From: JBAYDV01 sp041668045
Lineage (GTDB): Bacteria > Bacteroidota > Bacteroidia > Bacteroidales > UBA932
Direction of reading: 5' to 3'
Assembly: GCA_041668045.1 (NCBI GenBank)
Contig: JBAYDV010000114.1
Span: 1 to 5,413 of the forward strand
Length of the DNA: 5,413 bases
Made by a program: the position numbers and the translations under genes. Below are positions 5,247 to 5,413 of this stretch, piece after piece; the first letter of the stretch is position 1, and the number at the start of each line of letters is the position of its first letter. The notes beneath the pieces are model-generated. The model was not told the DNA's origin, did not search any database, and worked only from the letters and a program-made list of their open reading frames with translations.

Positions 5247-5413
5247 CTGCCAAGTAGAAAAAAAACAACCAGGAAATTGACCTTTTTGCCAAACCCTTGT
5301 AACTAGCAGTTACACAAATATTTACAGCGATTTCTCAAAAGCGGCGATTTCCTGGTTGATATTTTCAATATTTTATGAAAAATTTATCCACCACTTAAAG
5401 GAATAAATTAGAA
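5247..5413. other. Gene-free structured tail with nested inverted repeats
   Basis: No coding frame of note is seen. CAACCAGGAAAT (5266-5277) and ATTTCCTGGTTG (5347-5358) are exact reverse complements, 12 bp each, 69 nt apart. Between them lies a second perfect hairpin, TGTAACT-AGC-AGTTACA (5298-5314), and a short direct repeat, GCGATTTC. The arrangement resembles a recombinase or regulator site, or a structured leader of a gene beyond the window, but no specific family of site is recognised. Confidence 0.4.

Noticed and set aside
4962..5306. 114-codon plus-strand frame across R3
   Set aside because: It covers the repeat, its inverted arm and the structured tail, and the homologous frame is not kept in R1.
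1..5413. CRISPR array, tRNA or rRNA genes
   Set aside because: There are no short regularly spaced direct repeats and no cloverleaf or rRNA-like sequence that I can see.

Overview
The window is an AT-rich, gene-sparse stretch of accessory DNA, most likely from a member of the Bacteroidota. The best evidence for this is the promoter of the toxin-antitoxin pair, which reads TTTG-N20-TATCTTTG and fits the Bacteroidota -33/-7 consensus (TTTG-N19/20-TAnnTTTG). A second TAnnTTTG box precedes the ATPase gene. Ribosome-binding sites are A/T-rich rather than strong Shine-Dalgarno sequences, which also fits. I cannot name a genus.

Layout from left to right: (i) positions 2-532 (+) hold the C-terminal 176 residues of a protein I do not recognise; (ii) a non-coding repeat, R1 (549-752), follows; (iii) positions 877-2814 (-) carry a two-gene operon, rloA then rloB, encoding an ABC/SMC-like AAA ATPase and its RloB (TOPRIM-like) partner, a candidate anti-phage module; (iv) an AT-rich promoter region contains a 10-bp-arm inverted repeat and a 20-bp palindrome; (v) repeat R2 (about 3078-3308) follows; (vi) positions 3447-4581 (-) carry a toxin-antitoxin operon: an antitoxin with a Xre-type HTH fused to a Panacea (DUF4065/SocA-like) domain, overlapping a RelE/ParE-superfamily toxin; (vii) positions 4652-4921 (+) hold a short orphan reading frame, probably a gene remnant, with a clear hairpin terminator at its stop codon; (viii) repeat R3 (about 4989-5246) and a structured non-coding tail run to the end.

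The striking feature is the arrangement. Three diverged copies of one roughly 200-250 bp non-coding repeat, all in the same (+) orientation, separate the modules, and each of the two inner modules (RloAB and toxin-antitoxin) lies on the opposite strand between two copies. This looks like a defence/addiction island whose units sit between homologous spacers and could be exchanged by recombination or by a cassette-type mechanism. The spacing between conserved blocks differs by amounts that are not multiples of three, so the repeats do not encode a conserved protein, although several short open frames cross them.

In function, RloA and RloB probably act together as an ATPase-controlled nuclease or abortive-infection effector. 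The toxin-antitoxin pair is a self-regulating addiction or defence unit. The protein families are known. What may be new is the repeat family and the regulatory inverted repeat in front of rloA.
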